Made by a program: the position numbers and the translations under genes. The notes beneath the pieces were generated by a model. It saw only the letters and a list, made by a program, of their open reading frames with translations. It did no database searches and was not told where the DNA came from. A DNA stretch of 64,000 nucleotides from positions 1,426,001 to 1,490,000 of the forward strand of contig NZ_AP012324.1 in the NCBI RefSeq assembly GCF_001025175.1, in the 5' to 3' direction. This DNA comes from Bifidobacterium breve DSM 20213 = JCM 1192. Its GTDB lineage: Bacteria > Actinomycetota > Actinomycetes > Actinomycetales > Bifidobacteriaceae. Each line of letters begins with the position of its first letter. Position 1 is the first letter of the stretch. Below, piece by piece: positions 44,381 through 50,557 of the stretch.

Positions 44381-44500
44381 ATGACACCATCGGAGATAAT
44401 CACCAGCGTCTCGCTTCTCGTCGCGAGCATCGCGGCCCTCATCAAAGCAGTGACCGGACTCATCAAGGAGATGAGGCGGAAGCCGAAGAGGAAAAAGTGA
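44381..44500 (+). CDS. 39-residue phage membrane peptide with basic tail
   Basis: A short gene with a near-perfect SD (AAAGGAGGTG) and a promoter just upstream. The peptide begins MTPSEIITSVSLLVASIAAL, one hydrophobic helix, and ends in a strongly basic tail (EMRRKPKRKK). A hairpin (44505-44535) follows. It could be a small holin-like or toxin-like peptide, or a superinfection factor; I do not recognise the family. Confidence 0.65.
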   Translation: MTPSEIITSVSLLVASIAALIKAVTGLIKEMRRKPKRKK

Positions 44501-44504
44501 GAAA

Positions 44505-44535
44505 GGGTTCCGGCCAGTCGTAGGGGCCGGAACCC
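44505..44535 (+). terminator. Hairpin after the first small phage gene
   Basis: A perfect 11-bp stem (GGGTTCCGGCC/GGCCGGAACCC) with a 9-nt loop but no T-tract. It may attenuate transcription or shield the mRNA between the two peptides. Confidence 0.55.
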
Positions 44536-44563
44536 CATATCTCCGATTATGCCATGGGACATC

Positions 44564-44704
44564 ATGAGAACGGAATCGATAGTCAGCGCGGTATTCGCGC
44601 TCGGAACCGCCGCCAGCGCATGGTTCGGCTGGCCGTTCACCCTCACCGCCGGATGCGCCATCGTCAGCGCCGTCTTCGCGCTCATCGCCGGAAGGAAGGA
44701 CTGA
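44564..44704 (+). CDS. 46-residue hydrophobic phage peptide
   Basis: Starts MRTESIVSAVFALGTAASAW and is hydrophobic nearly throughout, with room for two short membrane segments around a GWPFT turn, ending IAGRKD. It stops 1 nt before the next gene, so the two are probably translated together. The SD is weak. Function unknown; its placement with a second membrane peptide suggests a membrane-acting pair. Confidence 0.5.
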   Translation: MRTESIVSAVFALGTAASAWFGWPFTLTAGCAIVSAVFALIAGRKD

Positions 44705-44705
44705 C

Positions 44706-44912
44706 ATGCCCATCGAATACCTGAGCGTCACCGACGTGGCCAAGCGCCTCGGCATCAGCACCGCCGCCGTCAGCGCCTACAAGCTCCCCCAGCCGGACGC
44801 CACCATCGGACGCACGCGCGGCTGGCTCCCCGGCACCATCGACCAATGGAACGCGCAACGCCCCGGACGCGGAGTCGGCGGTGGCAGGCCGCGCAAGCAT
44901 CCGGCGGAGTGA
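44706..44912 (+). CDS. Small MerR/AlpA-like DNA-binding protein (possible excisionase)
   Basis: 68 residues with a helix-turn-helix of the excisionase/AlpA kind: YLSVTDVAKRLGISTAAVSA followed by YKLPQPDATIGRTRGWLPGT and a GGGRPRKHP basic tail. Such proteins act as recombination directionality factors or local regulators. GGAAGGA is the SD, within the previous gene's end. It is near the integrase but on the opposite strand. A strong terminator follows at once. Confidence 0.75.
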   Translation: MPIEYLSVTDVAKRLGISTAAVSAYKLPQPDATIGRTRGWLPGTIDQWNAQRPGRGVGGGRPRKHPAE

Positions 44913-44915
44913 CGT

Positions 44916-44955
44916 CCGCCCCGGCGCTCATCCGCGAGCGCCGGGGCGGTTTTGT
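44916..44955 (+). terminator. Strong terminator of the plus-strand cassette
   Basis: A perfect 14-bp stem (CCGCCCCGGCGCTC with its complement) and a 6-nt loop are followed by TTTTGTTGTT. It insulates the cassette from the minus-strand genes. Confidence 0.95.
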
Positions 44956-44974
44956 TGTTGGAGGTTGGATGTTG

Positions 44975-45529
44975 TCAGTCTTGGATCGATGGGTGGAACT
45001 GTGCCGTGTTCAGGTATTTGATCGAGACTACATGGTGGATCTGGGTTCCTGGCATTTTTTCCTTGGCCGCGTTCCCCTTGCGTAGGGATTGCGGATAGTA
45101 GGGGCCGTCCTCTCCGCTTCTTCCGAGGCCGATGCACCAGACTGTGTTTCCCATGTAGAGGCGTATCCGGCTGTTGCCTGATTCGACCACCATGGATGCG
45201 TCGTTCAGTGCGAATGCGCTGGCTATCACGTCGGTCTTCCTCGCGAGCCATCGCGCGTCTCCGGTGGGCGCGACCCTTTTCACCGAGATCCCATGGCCGG
45301 ACAGGAGGTCGGTGTACAGGCGTCGGGCGGGAAGTCTGCGGGTGCGGTTGTCGTCGGCGTAGTATTCCAGGCCGCATAGGTGGGCGAAGTTCGAGGCCTT
45401 CCATTGGATGTCCAGCGTCATCCCGTCGTCGCACGCGATTCTCGTGATCGTTCCGACGAGATTGGCGTATAGTCGGGCTGCCTTTCGGGCCTCGCCAAGC
45501 ATCCGCCGCTTCGCCTCGGTCACGTTCAC
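44975..45529 (-). CDS. PBECR4-like phage nuclease domain protein
   Basis: 184 residues from GTG 45529 (GGGAGG 9 nt upstream). The pattern ARKAARLYANLVGTITRIAC, LDIQWKASNFAHLCGLEYYA and RLPARRLYTDLLSGHGISVK resembles the PBECR4 family (phage barnase-EndoU-colicin E5/D-RelE-like nucleases), small RNase-fold domains carried by phages and mobile elements; this is recognition of the 'F..NFxHLxGL' core, not a search. The rest (ARWLARKTDVIASAF, GNSRIRLYMGNTVWCIGLG) fits the same family's second half. It stands alone between two terminators, away from the late operon, like a cargo (moron) gene. Role in phage exclusion, lysis or host takeover is unknown. Confidence 0.65.
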   Translation of the reverse strand: MNVTEAKRRMLGEARKAARLYANLVGTITRIACDDGMTLDIQWKASNFAHLCGLEYYADDNRTRRLPARRLYTDLLSGHGISVKRVAPTGDARWLARKTDVIASAFALNDASMVVESGNSRIRLYMGNTVWCIGLGRSGEDGPYYPQSLRKGNAAKEKMPGTQIHHVVSIKYLNTAQFHPSIQD

Positions 45530-45546
45530 GCCCGGAATCCTCCCAG

Positions 45547-45581
45547 AAAATTAAAAGAGGGGCGCCGACCAAGCGCCCCTC
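45547..45581 (-). terminator. Terminator-like hairpin directly before the nuclease gene
   Basis: Perfect 9-bp stem GAGGGGCGC/GCGCCCCTC, 7-nt loop, followed on the minus strand by TTTTAATTTT and, within a few bases, by the SD of the nuclease gene. It either ends an upstream transcript or attenuates entry into the nuclease gene. Confidence 0.8.
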
Positions 45582-45936
45582 CGAAGCCGTGTGGCTGATC
45601 TTTTTACAGTCTTCTGCATGACTAGCGTCCCGTTTGCGCGGGAAGGGTCACGGCTCCGGTTGGTCTCAACCGTCTGGCCCAGCCGTTGGGCGAGACATCC
45701 AGCTCTCGCTGATGGCGCATCGACTCGCCATCGGATGCCTGCGGCAGCCAGCCACACGCTTCGAACCCGAAACCCTGCCCACCAGCAAAGCAGGTCCGGG
45801 TCTCAAGTTCGATTGCAACGATACCCCATGACGGCGGACATTCGTCTCGCCGTGAGCGTGATCCGGACGGTATTCGCACAAAACCACCGGGCCGCCGCGA
45901 CGGCGGCGGACGACCACGCAAACACGCCGAATAACA
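45582..45936. other. Hairpin-rich non-coding region between two terminators
   Basis: About 355 nt with no ORF that has an SD. It carries several short inverted repeats in a row: TCCCG/CGGGA (45628-45643), CGGTT/AACCG (45657-45672), GCCCA/TGGGC (45677-45691), GATGGCG/CGCCATC (45711-45732) and CCTGC/GCAGG (45775-45794). It lies after the late-operon terminator and before the nuclease-gene terminator, so a minus-strand structured RNA is possible. No tRNA cloverleaf was found. Confidence 0.5.
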
Positions 45937-45973
45937 AGAAAAGCCCCTCCCCCAGCAATGCTGAGAGAGGGGC
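45937..45973 (-). terminator. Terminator of the phage late operon
   Basis: GCCCCTC/GAGGGGC with an inner CAGC/GCTG pairing, followed on the minus strand by TTTTCTTGTT. It ends the minus-strand late transcript about 110 nt after the holin gene. Confidence 0.85.
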
Positions 45974-46086
45974 GATGTTTCATAAGGGCGCAAAATATTC
46001 GTTTATGGGTTATCCATGCGATATTTCACACCTGAGTTTGATTTCCGGGCGCGAGTTTCAGTTTCACGCCCGGAAATTAATCACGG

Positions 46087-46368
46087 TCAGGCGTTGCGCA
46101 GCGGATTGTAGGCGACGCCAAGACCGCTGGCGATGAAGCCGGCCACGGTCGAGATGTAGCCGCCGATGGCCGCGTCACCGAAGGTCATGAAGCCAAGGCC
46201 GACGCACGAAGCGATCAGACCCAACACGTAGACGACGGTGCGCACCTGCTTCGAGAATACTGGCGTGTACGCGCTGTCGGGCTGCACGGTGTCGGTGCCG
46301 TCCTCACGCTCGTCGGTGAGATTGGCGATGGCGGTCTCCAGAGTGTTCTCTTTTGCATGCTCAGCCAT
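46087..46368 (-). CDS. Phage holin
   Basis: Small membrane protein of 93 residues from ATG 46368 (AAGGAAGGTGG upstream). An acidic N-terminal part (NLTDEREDGTDTVQPDS) is followed by two membrane helices (VVYVLGLIASCVGLGFM and GYISTVAGFIASGLGVAY), the pattern of actinophage holins. It directly follows the endolysin gene (16-nt gap) and forms pores for lysis. No close family name is given. Confidence 0.85.
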   Translation of the reverse strand: MAEHAKENTLETAIANLTDEREDGTDTVQPDSAYTPVFSKQVRTVVYVLGLIASCVGLGFMTFGDAAIGGYISTVAGFIASGLGVAYNPLRNA

Positions 46369-46384
46369 TAACACCACCTTCCTT

Positions 46385-47188
46385 TCAGGCTTTGACGAGA
46401 TACCAGGTTGACTTGTCCGCCGGGGCCAGCGCGATGTACCGGATGGCGCCGGAATACGCCGTGTAGCGGCCCCAGATGTAGCCGTCCGCGACCGTGCCCC
46501 AATGATCCAGATTGACGGTCTGGCCGTTGGAATAGGTGGCGACCACATTGCCGGAAACGCTCGGACGGTCGCGCACGTTGAGCCCGCCCACGTTCACACG
46601 GTACGTGCCCTGCAGCACGTTTGCGGCGGACGATGCCGTGGCGGGCTGCGTCGGCTGGACGGTCGGCGTCGGCGCAGTCGCGCCGGTCATCCTGTCATAC
46701 CATGCCTGCGCCTTGGCCATGTAGGCCGCGTTCTGGCTTCCTGCGATGGATGCGGGGCAGGCTGTCGCGGAGAAATGGCTGTGCGGGAAAACGTTGACGC
46801 CCCACTGAGGGCGTCCGAGGCCGAAATGCTTGCAGAGCGCGGCCACCAGATGCGCGCCGTTGTCCAAGGTCGCTTCGGAGATCATCCACGGACTGGACGA
46901 GATGTCCGCATGCTCCACGCCGATGGACGTGAGGTTAGCGTCCCAATCACCCGAATGCCATGCGGTATCCGTATCCCAGACGAGCTGCGTAACCCTGCCG
47001 TCCGCCGCCACCTGATAGTGCGCGCTGGCCTCGCGGGTCTGCCACGTGTTGTAGCAGTCCCTGCCGGTCAGGTTGCCGCAATTATGATGCAGAACGATCT
47101 TGTCGACCTTGCATCCCTGACGGCCCTTGGTCATGTGCGTGGAGAGGATGAGATCCTCGTCCGCTTCCAGATTCTCCCATGATTTCAT
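46385..47188 (-). CDS. Endolysin: N-acetylmuramoyl-L-alanine amidase with SH3-like wall-binding domain
   Basis: 267 residues. The amidase_2 (PGRP-like) domain spans about 25-165 with zinc ligands in KIVLHHNCGNLTG and NVFPHSHFSATACP and the SIGVEHAD stretch. A Thr/Pro/Ala linker (ATAPTPTVQPTQPATASS) leads to a bacterial SH3 domain (YRVNVGGLNVRDRPSVSGNV). No signal peptide is seen, so release depends on the holin. A perfect SD (AAGGAGG) precedes it. It cuts the stem peptide from MurNAc at lysis. Confidence 0.95.
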   Translation of the reverse strand: MKSWENLEADEDLILSTHMTKGRQGCKVDKIVLHHNCGNLTGRDCYNTWQTREASAHYQVAADGRVTQLVWDTDTAWHSGDWDANLTSIGVEHADISSSPWMISEATLDNGAHLVAALCKHFGLGRPQWGVNVFPHSHFSATACPASIAGSQNAAYMAKAQAWYDRMTGATAPTPTVQPTQPATASSAANVLQGTYRVNVGGLNVRDRPSVSGNVVATYSNGQTVNLDHWGTVADGYIWGRYTAYSGAIRYIALAPADKSTWYLVKA

Positions 47189-47213
47189 ATGTTTCCTCCT
47201 TTTTTGATGGTTT

Positions 47214-47450
47214 TTACGCGAAGACGAGCGTCCACATCACGACGGCCATCTCCAGCAGTCGCAGGAGCGGCAGCATGAGCAGGATGACGCAGACGATTGT
47301 GAACGCGCCCAGAAGCAGCGTCACGACACAGACGAGCCATACCGGCACGTCATGTCCGCGCCACAGCAGCCACGCCACCGCAAGCAGCAGCACGACGAAC
47401 ACGGCGGCCACGGACGTCAAAGCGAGCATGCTAGACGTCATCGCCATCAC
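47214..47450 (-). CDS. Small phage membrane protein, possible second holin
   Basis: 78 residues, almost all hydrophobic: segments around MLALTSVAAVFVVLLLAVAW, VPVWLVCVVTLLLGAFTIVC and VILLMLPLLRLLEMAVVMW suggest three membrane spans. It lies 25 nt upstream of the endolysin gene, a place for a holin or antiholin. The start is uncertain (GTG 47450 or ATGs just after), with only a weak SD (GTGGGG). A terminator-like hairpin stands upstream at 47532-47558. Confidence 0.6.
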   Translation of the reverse strand: MMAMTSSMLALTSVAAVFVVLLLAVAWLLWRGHDVPVWLVCVVTLLLGAFTIVCVILLMLPLLRLLEMAVVMWTLVFA

Positions 47451-47531
47451 CCCACAACGCCGTCAACGGCATGCCTTTGTCGAGGATGCCCACATCCTCT
47501 CCTTCCCGCCCCCGAGTCAAGGGCAAATAGA

Positions 47532-47558
47532 AAAGCCATCCCGAAATGGGATGGCTTT
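47532..47558 (-). terminator. Hairpin inside the lysis region
   Basis: Perfect 11-bp stem AAAGCCATCCC/GGGATGGCTTT with a 5-nt loop, followed on the minus strand by a T-rich run. It lies between two small membrane genes and could reduce expression of the lysis genes. Confidence 0.75.
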
Positions 47559-47575
47559 GAAAACCGGTGTGAAAA

Positions 47576-47662
47576 TCAATGCCTGTGCGCGCCATGATTG
47601 AATATGATGACGAGCGCGAGCAACAGCAGCCATATGCCGCCTGCGATCATGAGATGCGTCAT
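47576..47662 (-). CDS. 28-residue single-span phage membrane peptide
   Basis: MTHLMIAGGIWLLLLALVII and a short polar end (FNHGAHRH): one membrane helix. The start overlaps the stop of the upstream gene (ATGA), and TTGGAGG lies 7 nt before it. Translational coupling and SD strongly support it as a real gene despite its size. A terminator hairpin follows. Likely a small lysis or membrane accessory peptide. Confidence 0.7.
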   Translation of the reverse strand: MTHLMIAGGIWLLLLALVIIFNHGAHRH

Positions 47663-48048
47663 TGCCGGTCCTCCAAATATTTTTCGGCGGCGTTGACGAT
47701 CCAGCATTGCGCGTCCAATTTCTCAAGCTTCGCCAACTCGTATCGGACGGCCTCGCTATGGTCATGCGACTGGTCGCCGTAGATCAGGCTGATGATCGTG
47801 TTCTTGATCGTGTCCCGGCAGAGCTCGTCCATACGGTCGTCGATCTTCGCCGTCCGCTCTCCCAAGGTCCGCGTTTTCGCGAAATGCTGGGAAAGCGGAC
47901 TGTCGTATGGCAGGCGTTCGGGTCTTACGTGCGCGTACAGGCCGGTCGCCAACGCGTCCAAAGCGCCCGGCCATATCCTGAGCAGCAGGGTGATGAGGGC
48001 GCACGCGCCGCCCACACCGCCGAAACCAGCTAGAAATGTCTGAAACAC
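47659..48048 (-). CDS. Phage protein with N-terminal membrane anchor, unknown function
   Basis: 129 residues from GTG 48048 (AAGGAGA 7 nt upstream). An N-terminal hydrophobic segment (FQTFLAGFGGVGGACALITL) is followed by a soluble, charged helical part (ERTAKIDDRMDELCRDTIKN, HSEAVRYELAKLEKLDAQCW). Its membrane-anchor-plus-helix design and place before the lysis cassette recall haemolysin XhlA-like accessory proteins, but I do not recognise the family. Confidence 0.75.
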   Translation of the reverse strand: MFQTFLAGFGGVGGACALITLLLRIWPGALDALATGLYAHVRPERLPYDSPLSQHFAKTRTLGERTAKIDDRMDELCRDTIKNTIISLIYGDQSHDHSEAVRYELAKLEKLDAQCWIVNAAEKYLEDRQ

Positions 48049-48067
48049 ATTACGTCTCCTTAAAAAA

Positions 48068-48556
48068 TCAGTTTTGCAGCGGCATGAGACCGCCATACAG
48101 TGCGTCCATTTTCGGGACGAGCTTCTTGTATTCCTGCCAATCCGCCTGTGTCATCAGATTGATTGCCGAGAATCGCAGCGGATGATTCAACGGACACTTC
48201 AACTGGATGTGTTGCGCATCATCCATATGAAAATCAAAACCAAGGAATGTGTTTCCGCTTGTATTGTCATGAGGAAGCAGAACTCCCCAGTTATTTGCTG
48301 CGTTGGATACGTAGCAGATACCATTCTCATGCCATCTGCTACCTTCCGGCACTTGGGAAACCCAGAAGTTCAGATGGAAATCACCGGAGACCGGTTCGCC
48401 CAGTCGGATATCGGCACTAGGATTGACAGCGCCGCTGTTCGGCGTAACGATCATGCCATCAGGGTCAACATGCTGTACGGTCGTCTGGTATGTCGAGATG
48501 GCACTGTTCGGGAGCATGAGGAGTGGATCTGGAATCAGATTCGTTACCAGGCTCAT
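48068..48556 (-). CDS. Tail-tip protein, carbohydrate-module-like (paralog 3)
   Basis: 162 residues. It starts MSLVTNLIPDPLLM, close to the two upstream genes (MMVTNLCTRP and MQRINWYPNP), and ends MDALYGGLMPLQ, recalling their GNTMPL and GDTMPL endings. The middle is beta-rich (FHLNFWVSQVPEGSRWHENG). Such short 'VTNLxPNP' proteins after the tail fibre resemble carbohydrate-binding jelly-roll modules of actinophage tail tips, so receptor contact is the likely role. Family naming is tentative. Confidence 0.6.
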   Translation of the reverse strand: MSLVTNLIPDPLLMLPNSAISTYQTTVQHVDPDGMIVTPNSGAVNPSADIRLGEPVSGDFHLNFWVSQVPEGSRWHENGICYVSNAANNWGVLLPHDNTSGNTFLGFDFHMDDAQHIQLKCPLNHPLRFSAINLMTQADWQEYKKLVPKMDALYGGLMPLQN

Positions 48557-48575
48557 GCCACCACCCCCAAGAGGG

Positions 48576-48941
48576 TCAGGCGAGCGGCATCGTATTCCCG
48601 GTGAAATATCCGATGCTGTCGAGCAGGGTCTTGTTCGCCTGATACTCGTCCCACGTGCAGATGAGAATATTCGTCACTGTGACGGTCGGATTGCCTGACT
48701 TGACGGAATAATACATTGACATCGGACCGGCCAAGCTGGCGGTCAACGCGTAGCTGACACGTTGGCTTGCACTGAGGTCGCCATACGCTCTCATCGAGAT
48801 AGTGCCGCCGGTGACGTTCACATAGGCGCTGACCAGATATTTCGTCCCTGGCTTGTTCGGAATGGTCGTGATATCCACCCAACGGCCTGCCGACAGGGTG
48901 ATGGTCGAGGATGGTCTCGTGCATAGGTTCGTTACCATCAT
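48576..48941 (-). CDS. Tail-tip protein, carbohydrate-module-like (paralog 2)
   Basis: 121 residues starting MMVTNLCTRPSSTITL with a beta-sandwich-like body (GTKYLVSAYVNVTGGTISMR, LAGPMSMYYSVKSGNPTVTV, ILICTWDEYQANKTLLDSIG) and ending YFTGNTMPLA. The WDEYQANKxxLDxIGYF segment is typical for this tail-tip group. It lies between its two relatives with gaps of 19 and 27 nt. The SD is weak; translation may depend on the upstream gene, whose frame is set by a nine-G tract. Confidence 0.65.
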   Translation of the reverse strand: MMVTNLCTRPSSTITLSAGRWVDITTIPNKPGTKYLVSAYVNVTGGTISMRAYGDLSASQRVSYALTASLAGPMSMYYSVKSGNPTVTVTNILICTWDEYQANKTLLDSIGYFTGNTMPLA

Positions 48942-48968
48942 CGGGCATCACCGTCCCGGTGCGCGGCG

Positions 48969-49412
48969 TCAGCCGAGTGGCATGGTGTCGCCGGAGAAGA
49001 AGCGAGGATACCCCCCCCCGAGCGCCGCGTCATACGTCGAGGCGAGCTCCAACTGGGGTTGCGAGTACACTCCTTGGTTAAAAAACACGACGCGGTTTTT
49101 CTTCTGGCTGCCCGTTGCGGGCGCGGTGAGCCGGATGACGATCATCCCGTTGCCGTCCGGGACGGTGTTCGAGGAGTACAGTTCGCCGATGACGAGCATG
49201 ACAGAGCCTCTGCCGTTCTCTGACCTGACGCTAAACACGTACTCGGCGCCGGGGTTCAGCTCGGGGACGTGCAGCTCGTCGTACCCCTGAGATCGCGACG
49301 GTCGGAGCGTGCCGTCACCGGGCATGTCATTCGCGTAGTCGATGCCCCACGCGCCGAGCGAGGCGCCGTTACGGTCGAACCGTGGATTGGGATACCAGTT
49401 AATCCTCTGCAT
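48969..49412 (-). CDS. Tail-tip protein with a nine-G tract near its 3' end (paralog 1)
   Basis: 147 residues from ATG 49412 (AAGGAGA upstream). MQRINWYPNPRFDRNGASLG opens a beta-sandwich-like module (PGAEYVFSVRSENGRGSVML, DGNGMIVIRLTAP) that ends YPRFFSGDTMPLG. The coding strand holds nine consecutive G (49011-49019) 13 codons before the stop. Loss or gain of one G changes the C-terminus: minus one reads on about 22 codons to a stop at the next gene's start; plus one opens a long frame over the next gene. The gene overlaps the end of the small upstream ORF by 14 nt. Confidence 0.65.
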   Translation of the reverse strand: MQRINWYPNPRFDRNGASLGAWGIDYANDMPGDGTLRPSRSQGYDELHVPELNPGAEYVFSVRSENGRGSVMLVIGELYSSNTVPDGNGMIVIRLTAPATGSQKKNRVVFFNQGVYSQPQLELASTYDAALGGGYPRFFSGDTMPLG

Positions 49413-49569
49413 GATTCTCCTTATCGAGACTGTCGAGCACATCCTGCGGGATCAGTTTCATGACCGCCGCGAGTTGGCTGGTGAGGATCGCTATCTGCTT
49501 GTTGAGTGTGCCGATCTGTTGCGAGAGCTGGTCGATGACGGTGTTCGCGTCGGCTGGAATCTGAGTCAA
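49399..49569 (-). CDS. 56-residue helical phage protein
   Basis: TTG 49569 with AAGGAG 6 nt upstream opens MTQIPADANTVIDQLSQQIG, a heptad-like helical stretch (LNKQIAILTSQLAAVMKLIP) and an acidic end that overlaps the start of the next gene. The coiled-coil pattern suggests oligomer formation, perhaps at the tail tip. It is too short and starts with TTG, so it is easily missed. Confidence 0.65.
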   Translation of the reverse strand: MTQIPADANTVIDQLSQQIGTLNKQIAILTSQLAAVMKLIPQDVLDSLDKENHAED

Positions 49570-49590
49570 AATGTCTCCTTTTTAATGCGG

Positions 49591-49622
49591 AACCCCCACA
49601 ATCCGATTGGATTGCAGGGGTT
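49591..49622 (-). terminator. Intergenic hairpin in the tail-tip region
   Basis: AACCCC-CAATCC pairs with GGATTG-GGGGTT around 4 nt, with a 2x2 internal loop. No T-tract follows on the minus strand, so it may be a processing site rather than a true terminator. Confidence 0.5.
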
Positions 49623-49646
49623 GAAAAACTGGGTGAAAAGCAGGGG

Positions 49647-49961
49647 TCAGTCGGCGGCGGTCATCGTGTCGATACGGGTCACGGCCTTAAGCTCGTCCAA
49701 GGTGAGGGTGCGTCCGAGATTCGTCTTAACATCCGTCACTTTGACGGATGTGCCGGAATCGTCGAACGTGGCGAGCACGCCGCGCTGGTAGTCGCGCCAC
49801 GATTCGGCGGTGCCGTCAGCGCTGGAAAACTCCAATCCCAATCGGCACAATTCCGCGCGCACCGACTCCTTCGGCGGACGCAAATCAAGCACGCCAGACG
49901 GCTCGGCGGGCGTCACGGTAGGCGAGGTATCGGTAGTGGTCTCAGTGGTCACATCGGTCAT
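49647..49961 (-). CDS. Phage tail-region protein of unknown function
   Basis: 104 residues from ATG 49961 (AAGGAGA SD). A Thr-rich N-terminus (TDVTTETTTDTSPTVTPAEP) leads to a small folded part (RAELCRLGLEFSSADGTAES, WRDYQRGVLATFDDSGTSVK). I do not recognise it. Its place after the tail fibre in the late operon suggests a tail assembly or accessory role. Confidence 0.6.
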   Translation of the reverse strand: MTDVTTETTTDTSPTVTPAEPSGVLDLRPPKESVRAELCRLGLEFSSADGTAESWRDYQRGVLATFDDSGTSVKVTDVKTNLGRTLTLDELKAVTRIDTMTAAD

Positions 49962-49972
49962 AATCAATCTCC

Positions 49973-50557
49973 TTAATTCTGTTGGTTTTGTCTTGGCATG
50001 AGCGCTTCGTAAAAGCGTTCCTCGCATTCGTCCAGCATCGCCTGACTGGATTCATCCTCAAGGAAGGCGTCCAATCCATCGACATCCTGCGTACAGGCCA
50101 CGTCGATGCCACTCGACGCTTCCGGTGCGGAAGCGTCAGCAGCCAATGCGGCGCACATTCGCGCGTCGGTCTCATTCGACATGACCGGCAATCGCAGCCC
50201 GGCGCGCGTCCTGTTTCGTGCGGCTGTCAGCGGATCGTCCAACACTTCCCCATCGGCGGCGAGCATGCTCACGTCTGTCGCGGAATCGGCCAAAGCGTTT
50301 TCCAACGCTTCGAACGCCCCGGTCCACACGCCACGCCCCGTCGAAGGATCGTATCGGCTCGTGTCCTCCCTGCCCTGCATGATCGCCGCGATCGCCTCAC
50401 GGGTCGAAGCCAACCCGAGCAGCGCCTTCCACGATGCGAGCACCTCAGGCATGAACACGAAACTGTTCGACCCGTTCACCGGCGGATCGCATCGGATGAT
50501 GCACAATCCGTTCGCATCCCGTTCGAAAGTCGATGACAAGATTTTCCCTCCAATCAT
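49973..50557 (-). CDS. Phage protein coupled to the tail fibre gene, unknown function
   Basis: 194 residues from ATG 50557, which overlaps the fibre stop (ATGA), so it is translationally coupled. The longer frame to 50743 lies inside the fibre gene. It contains SFVFMPEVLASWKALLGLAS and an Asp/Glu-rich C-terminus (DGLDAFLEDESSQAMLDECE). It may be a fibre chaperone or head-like accessory by position; no family recognised. Confidence 0.65.
   Translation of the reverse strand: MIGGKILSSTFERDANGLCIIRCDPPVNGSNSFVFMPEVLASWKALLGLASTREAIAAIMQGREDTSRYDPSTGRGVWTGAFEALENALADSATDVSMLAADGEVLDDPLTAARNRTRAGLRLPVMSNETDARMCAALAADASAPEASSGIDVACTQDVDGLDAFLEDESSQAMLDECEERFYEALMPRQNQQN

Noticed and set aside
45750..45830. 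Possible phage tRNA, because of TTCGA-like strings
   Set aside because: Flanking bases do not form a 5-bp T-stem and no acceptor stem or anticodon arm could be built.
45622..45993. 123-codon minus-strand frame in the non-coding phage region
   Set aside because: No SD, runs through the late-operon terminator, and has no recognisable domain; the stretch is better seen as non-coding.
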